Assembly (NCBI GenBank): GCA_934045075.1
Contig: OW203738.1
Location: 806,001 to 870,000, forward strand
Direction: 5' to 3'
DNA length: 64,000 nt
DNA from: Yponomeuta sedellus
Lineage: Eukaryota; Arthropoda; Insecta; Lepidoptera; Yponomeutidae
In this document: positions 58,493 to 64,000 of the stretch, in pieces
How the letters are laid out: each line of letters opens with the position of its first letter
Position numbering within the stretch: position 1 is the stretch's first letter
Translations under genes and position numbers: made by a program
Notes under the pieces: generated by a model
Databases searched by the model: none
What the model was told of the DNA's origin: nothing
What the model saw: only the letters and a program-made list of their open reading frames with translations

Positions 58493-58625
58493 AAGTTAGA
58501 TAGATAACACTTTATTGCACAACCAGAAAAAGAATACAACCATGATGTCTTTAATCTAAGTAATGTTATACAATTGGCGGTCTTGTCGCTTAGAGCGATC
58601 TCTTCCAGACCACCTTTGGAAGGAG
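58493..58625 (-). mobile_element. LINE N 3' tail, source of the TAGA array
   Basis: 'gataacactttattgcacaacc', 'gtaatgttatacaattggcgg' and 'gcgatctcttccagaccacc', nearly identical to 56.15-56.28 kb. On the minus strand the array follows its 3' end. Confidence 0.85.
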
Positions 58626-58714
58626 TGGGTTGATGAAAAATATAGTCTGTAGAAACATAGTCAGTAGTACATAAATAATAAAATCGAAAATATATTGATA
58701 CCAATATAGTGCTC

Positions 58715-59137
58715 CGCAAAGAATGTTAAGCCGTTCATACCCGCTGTCATGTAATGGCATTCTTTAAACCATGTCAGGGGCCTTACGGGCGGCTTGATAA
58801 CTTTTGACAGTAAGGCCCGCCACTGTCTTACAATCCTCCACCAACTCAGACTTGGCCCCCGTGGTGGAGTATGGCCTAACCTCCCTACGATGTAAGAAAA
58901 GACCCCTGCCTCAACAGTTATCAAGTCGCCCATAAAGCCTCTGACATTGCCCTTACATGGCAGTTGGCTCCAACGGCTTAACGTGCCTTGCGAATCACGG
59001 AAGCGCTCAGAAAAATGCCACTAACGGTAGTCACGGGACGGTCACCCATCCTGCACCTGACCGCGCCTATTGTTGCTTGACTTATTTGACTGATTTCAAT
59101 CGCTTGGTTCGGCTAGGCCACGAGCGCTTCTGTCGGG
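58715..59137. mobile_element. SINE B inverted pair
   Basis: Plus 3' part 58715-58917, abutting minus 5' part 58918-59137 (reversed 5S-like head 'gacggtcacccatcctgcac'). Confidence 0.87.
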
Positions 59138-59194
59138 GTCAATGGAGATGAAATAAATAAATGACTTCTCAAGGTATGTAAACTTTGAAGTATG

Positions 59195-59310
59195 AAACCG
59201 CGTCCTAGCCACAGCGTCGCCGCCCCGCCGGCGCCTGCACTCGACTCAAGAGTTGACTCAGCCCTCCTCTCGCCCCGGTGACGTCACGAGAACTCGCACT
59301 ACACAAACAC
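59195..59310. promoter_or_regulatory. GC/CpG-rich patch with CRE-like TGACGTCA
   Basis: Conspicuously GC-rich for this window, with TGACGTCA at 59279-59286 and TGACTCA at ~59255. No transcript evidence. Confidence 0.25.
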
Positions 59311-59408
59311 ACTGCGTCACTTGCCGTGGAAGGCTTGAAAGCGGTTTCATGTTATCTGGAAGTTTTTATAGATAGTACCTACGTGAAGATGATTTTATAT
59401 TTAATATT

Positions 59409-59648
59409 GACGGCCTCGGTGGCGCATCGGTTTGGCACGCTGGCTGTTAAACCGAAGGTCTCGGGTTCGATCCCCGGCCGGGTCAAACTAGCAAACGAAC
59501 TTTTCTAGTTTGTCTCGGGTCTTGGATGTTATCTATGAATTTATTGTACTAAATCTATCGTCGAGTTAGCACCTATAACACAAATCATTTAGTTGTACTT
59601 AGTATAGGGCTAACGAGATCTGTGTAATATGTCCATTAATATTTATTT
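59409..59648 (+). mobile_element. SINE G, full length
   Basis: 'cggcctcggtggcgcatcgg' to 'gctaacgagatctgtgtaat'. Confidence 0.88.
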
Positions 59649-59649
59649 A

Positions 59650-60060
59650 TGCATATGCGTAATCGAAACTGCGATTACGCAATTGATTAAATAAAATGGA
59701 TCGTTGTATTAAACTAGTGTTTATATAAAGATATGTACTCGTATTGTAATCTAATCTATAACCTCAACTATTACTAATTAATTTTTACATTTTGATATGT
59801 TCATAAAATAAGCTGTATTTTTTTTTACGATTGATTTGGTCTTGAAGTGTGCTCTACATCGCTTCCGGTATACTCGCTTATTTTAACATTTTGAACATTG
59901 CAAAATAATGAATAAAAGTACTTTTGAAAAAAATTATATGAGACGGTAGAAAAAGTAAAATATGTTACAATTTTTTTTGTTCTCTTATTCTCACGCCCTT
60001 ATTCGCATTAAAGACTAACAGTTTGATTCCACAACATACGATTCCTTTAAACACTGCTTC
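59650..60060. other. Unassigned
   Basis: No supported feature. Confidence 0.5.
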
Positions 60061-60770
60061 TACTGAGCTACCGTGGTGGTAGCTCAGTGAACTACCGTGG
60101 TGGTAGCTCAGTGGGTAGAACAATGAAATCGCAAGCGAGATACCTGGGTTCGATCCCCAGTGCGGGCATGTACCAATCGTCGTCGTCGTCGGGCTATAGT
60201 AGTCCACTGTTGAACATAGCCCTCCCCTAAAGAACGCCACGTTGTGCTTTCATGGGGGGTAGTGCCCATAATCCCCACGATGGGCATGCGGGTTGGGGAT
60301 CGCAGTTTGGTGGAATTGTACTGCAGGGGGCGCTGCTGCCCATCCCCCGGTTTGTGTCCCTTAGTCGTCCTTTACGACACCCGCGGGAAGAATTGGATTG
60401 GTGCTATTCTCTAGGCCGACACCACACAGCCCACATATACCAATGACTTTGTCTAATTTCAAAGTAACGTACATTTGCGAATTTGTAAAGTCGCAATACT
60501 ACACGCTAACGGTGAAGGAAAACATGGTGAGGAAACCCGCGGCTTGGTTGGCTTCACACGTATTGACTAGTCATTCCTGTATGGGTCAACTAAGCTGTCA
60601 GAATTGTATAGGTGATGGGCAAACCTACACCATCTGAAACCATGTCCCAGGTACTTAGGCGTTCGACTGGTCCCTTCACCCATTTAGTGTGAGTGAAGAT
60701 GGCACTGGACGCTAAATAAATCATCTCATTACGTAAATGCAGAGGCCAATGTATAAACACCGCTTAGATT
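60061..60770 (+). mobile_element. SINE D with duplicated A-box region, split by SINE C
   Basis: 'actaccgtggtggtagctcag' occurs twice in tandem at the head. D continues to 60170, is interrupted by C, and resumes at 60445 to 'gatgcagaggcc'-type end near 60770. Confidence 0.85.
60178..60437 (-). mobile_element. SINE C inserted in SINE D
   Basis: Complete minus C, flanked by TACCAAT (60171-60177, 60438-60444). (GAC)n-type tail. Confidence 0.88.
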
Positions 60771-60939
60771 AAGTTGAAAAAGTCTTTAGCAAAAGTGAAA
60801 TACTTATTATTTAAACTGCCTCTTAGAGGTGTACCAGAAGAATCGTGTATCTACATGTAAAAACGACAACGACGATAAAAGAACCCACGTAATATGTCAA
60901 AAGCTTACTCATAATGCTTGCCTTATTACTTGATTGTTT

Positions 60940-61199
60940 CGATATCAACCCTTGTAATGTCCCCACTGCTGGGACACGGGTCTCTTCCTGCATAGCAGGA
61001 AGGTTAGGCTATATTCCACCACGGGGGCAAGACCGGCTTGACTGACAGAATATATCAAGCCGCCATTACATGAGAGCCGGCACCAACGGCTTAACGTGCC
61101 TTGCGAAGCAAGGAAACGCTCGGAAAAAAATACCACCAGTCACTGGACGGTCACCCATCCCGCACCTTATTGCGCCTGTTGTTGCTTCCTTGATTGTAA
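60940..61199 (-). mobile_element. SINE B with internal deletion
   Basis: Reversed tail ('gatatcaacccttgtaatg'), hairpin, body and 5S-like head ('gacggtcacccatcccgcac'). Confidence 0.85.
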
Positions 61200-61275
61200 T
61201 ATTTTTCAATGACATAACAAACCCAACACCCAAAGAGTACAAGCACATCACAATATATAGAAAAACTAAATAAGT

Positions 61276-61611
61276 ATAAAAACCTATTTAGAGGCTAAAA
61301 ATTTCACCCATGCCGGGATTCGAACCCGCAACCTCTGGCTATCCGTGCCAGCGCTCTACCAATTGAGCCAATGGGCGACTCACCGGCATCAGTGAAATTT
61401 CGAACCTCTTTACACTATTCTCTGTATTACGTGCAGGCAGCGACATCTGATGCCGGTGAGTCGCCCATTGGCTCAATTGGTAGAGCGCTGACACGGATAG
61501 CCAGAGGTTGCGGGTTCGAATCCCGGCATGGGTGAATATTTTAGCCTCTGACTAGGTTTTTAAATTTGTCCTTAGCACGGGCTAGTGCATTAAAAATAAA
61601 AATAGTATAAC
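61276..61611. mobile_element. A-family palindrome
   Basis: Minus arm 61276-61457 and plus arm 61458-61611, both with the 'ctaccaattgag' variant; right flank ~80 bp shared with 40.71-40.79 kb. Confidence 0.87.
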
Positions 61612-61612
61612 T

Positions 61613-62260
61613 AAATAAGTAGTCCTCATATTTAAAAACAATTCTGCAACCATTCCATAAAACTGCAGAGGACTGCAAAATGCATAGGATTTTTCCCTGC
61701 AAATCGGCAACATACTGAAGGCTGGTACAACGCAATGTTTACGCAGTGCGCCGACTGCGGGTCGCATTGTAAACATTCTCCACTCTTGCATGCGGCGCGG
61801 CTTAGCAAGTGAGGGTGTCACATTCCCTCATGTCGAGTCACTATCGGCACATTTTTCAACCGAAACTTTTCATATTTCTAGGAAATGTAATAGCAAAGGG
61901 GAAGATAAAAAGTACCCGTGACCGGACATATGTGATGCAAAAGCCCAATGTTAAAGTAAACATCTTGTTATTATAGTTTTTTTTTACTTTCACTTTTAAC
62001 TTTGTTTACTGAATTTTGTCAGTGAACCTAATTTTTTTGTCAAGTAATACGAGTATTCTATCGGTAGATCGGTAGTTGAAACTGTTTTATATTTTGTTTT
62101 GGAGATATTCAGCTGATATAAGCTGTACATATTACAAATTAATTTGTCTACGGTAGAAAATCACCAGTTAAGTTATGCAATGAGTAAGTACGTAACTTAC
62201 TTAACAATTTACTTTCTCATTTCATTACTATCCTAGGCGAATTTAAGTTTTCATGGCATA
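61613..62260. other. Mostly unassigned
   Basis: A tiny F-like piece ('aaggggaagataaaaagtac') at ~61895. Nothing else recognised. Confidence 0.45.
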
Positions 62261-62390
62261 ACACATTTTAAACTTTCGTGACTTGAACTTATTATTACAC
62301 TCGTAATATGACCACGATGACGTCGTCGAAACGTCGAGGTAAAATAGCAATAAATTACTGCACGATTAAGCCCCGAAAATATTCTAATAA
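62261..62390 (+). mobile_element. Penelope-type tail, 5'-truncated insertion
   Basis: 130 bp between TTTTCATGGCATA at 62248-62260 and 62391-62403. Same 3' end as 22.77-22.85 kb ('cgtcgaggtaaaatagcaat'). Confidence 0.78.
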
Positions 62391-62403
62391 TTTTCATGGC
62401 ATA

Positions 62404-62838
62404 CCTAGCAATGTTTATTCAGTGTCACTTACTAAGAAAATACCACGTATTCCACTGCCAGCGACAATATATCATCGGTCACTGGAGAAATACCCACCGG
62501 CGACCGCGGCCCGGCCACGCGATTTCTTACCGAAACAGATATTTGTGCTGGCGTGCGCTTACTGAAATAGATATGTGCTGGGGTCAATGTGCCATGAAAT
62601 ATGGTTTGACAACTAAGTACTCGCCTTTCACGAGGGAAATAAAATGGTAGTTTATTTATAGTTGCCTCCTTGAAAACGCATGAATTTTAATGCCTTCCAG
62701 TCTGTTGGGTTTGGATTCCACGTCGCCGAGTTTCTATTTTGGTTTATCGGCAATGCTATGGGATTATGGTCAGGTTTACATTCTCTTGAAATACTGTTAC
62801 ACATTAAAATGCTTTACGTAAACCTTATTAGGTTATAC
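62404..62838. other. Unassigned
   Basis: No supported feature. Confidence 0.5.
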
Positions 62839-62865
62839 TGTAACAGTTCCACATTTCTGTTATAG

Positions 62866-63141
62866 TGTAACAGTTCCACACTAACTATTGGAAAATGCTT
62901 TACTAAAGGCCACCATCCTGCAGGCCTTTAGTATGATTTGTTGTAGTTTAATATGGTTGTTCGCACGAGAATCGATCGCGCGACGTAATCATGAATCTGT
63001 GGTCATTCACTCATTCGTGTCGTTCCGGTGCCGTCGCCCGTGCCGCTCGCTCGCTACTAATTTATCCAGCCATCTTCACACACATTCGCACGGTGACATA
63101 CGCGCGTGATAAGTGCTCGAATTCTCGTAAAGTGATAGACA
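62866..63141 (+). mobile_element. BEL/Pao-like LTR
   Basis: Starts TGTAACAG, ends GATAGACA, followed directly by 'tttggtgacccag', a primer-binding-site-like motif I associate with lepidopteran BEL/Pao elements. A 27-bp copy of its first bases precedes it (62839), so the true start may be there. 63142-63380 would be leader; no gag follows. Confidence 0.5.
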
Positions 63142-63404
63142 TTTGGTGACCCAGAAACTTTATCAGCTCAAAGAACAATATATTGACAATATTAGACTAC
63201 AAGTGAACAGTGCAGGAGTGTTCTCCGTGCGCTGGACGCATCAGCTCATCCATCACCGCTCATCATCTGCCCAACAGCTAAAGCGAGCCATCATCCACCA
63301 TCACCAAGTAAGTCCATTCACTTCACCTCCCATTCCGCTCTCTCAACCAGCCCATCTTGAGGTAGACCTAGCCGACACTGGCTAACTACCAATGGTAAAT
63401 CCGG

Positions 63405-64000
63405 GGATTCGTGGGTTCGCATCGTGTATCAATAACTTTGTTTTTTAACGTACATTTGTGAAATTGTAGTAGCAATACTGCTGAGTGCTTAGTGTGAGTT
63501 TGACAGATCCAATCAAATAACTTTACTACCGCGTTAATCGAGCATTGAGTAGTGAGTATGAGTAAGTTAACCATTCAAACTGGCAATACGCGCCACAGTA
63601 CAACTCGCACTCGCGTTTATTCGTGTTTTGGCTAGTAAACATGTTCACTTCTCAACGTAAACCATTACAACTCGCACTCAGCAATTTTAATTTCCATATT
63701 TGTCGCTAGGTGGCGCTTCCTCGATGCCACAGAGTGCTTAGTGCGAGTTTTTTAACTACTCGATCGCGTTAATGTAAACTCATATTTCTATGACATCGAG
63801 GAAGCGCCACCTAGCGACAAGTATGAAAATTAAAATTGCTGAGTGCGAGTTGTAATGGTTTACGTTGAGAAGTGAACACGTTTACCAGTCAAAACACGAA
63901 TAAACGCGAGTGCGAGTTGTAGTGTGACAGCGTTTTGCCAGTTCGAACGGTTAACTTACTCATATTCACTACTCGATGCTCGATTAACGCGGTAGTAAAG
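63405..64000. mobile_element. SINE E fragment, then two J elements in inverted orientation
   Basis: E fragment 63405-63480. J 63481-63729, inverted relative to 11.3 kb and truncated; J 63731-64000, same orientation as 11.3 kb, cut by the window edge. Together they form a palindrome centred near 63730. Confidence 0.8.

Overview
This window looks like a repeat-dense, AT-rich piece of an insect genome, most likely a moth or butterfly (Lepidoptera). The basis is recognition of repeat families: RTE-clade LINE 3' ends carrying the 'cagcagtgg' tail, many tRNA-type SINEs, DD34D mariner relics, a Penelope-like element, and 5S rRNA-like sequence that resembles lepidopteran 5S recalled from memory. I find no host protein-coding gene that I can support. 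Nearly all open frames above 60 codons are chance frames through SINEs, LINE tails or microsatellites. The exceptions are transposon proteins: gag/protease of an LTR retrotransposon, two mariner halves, an RTE-type reverse transcriptase C-terminus and a Penelope GIY-YIG endonuclease.

Layout. 0-2.6 kb: 5' end of a Ty3/gypsy-like LTR retrotransposon on the minus strand (LTR with TATA box and initiator, gag with two CCHC knuckles, a single TGA followed by CTA, then an in-frame protease that stays open to the window edge). 2.6-14 kb: SINEs, a mariner relic, a hAT MITE, nested insertions and a Penelope insertion whose empty site survives in a paralogous repeat 3 kb away. 14-34 kb: dispersed SINE/LINE fragments, several fold-back elements and one large palindrome at 24.6-25.0 kb. 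34-56 kb: more SINE pairs and TIR elements, and a CATA array seeded by a LINE tail. 56.9-58.5 kb: a pure, about 1.53-kb TAGA array abutting a LINE 3' tail. 58.7-64 kb: inverted SINE pairs, a SINE-in-SINE insertion, a Penelope-type tail with target duplication, a BEL/Pao-like LTR and copies of a TIR element that also occurs at 11.3 kb.

Letter names for families are mine. A: tRNA-like core inside a ~300-bp unit, often dimeric or palindromic. B: 5S rRNA-derived SINE, about 20 copies. C: SINE whose 3' end is the last codons of an RTE LINE ORF. D, E, G, H: other tRNA-headed SINEs. F: RTE-like LINE with (CATA)n tail. N: LINE tail 'ggttgtctggaagagatc'. J, K: TIR/palindromic repeats.

How the parts fit together: the autonomous LINE fragments (RTE) and the SINEs share 3' ends, which fits SINE mobilisation by LINE enzymes. 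Nested insertions with clear target-site duplications give a relative chronology. Microsatellites sit directly on LINE tails. The strongest leads are the TGA-CTA gag-pro junction, the 5S-derived SINE family, the coding-derived RTE tail on SINE C, and the covarying stem-loop upstream of GAAACGT in Penelope-type tails.
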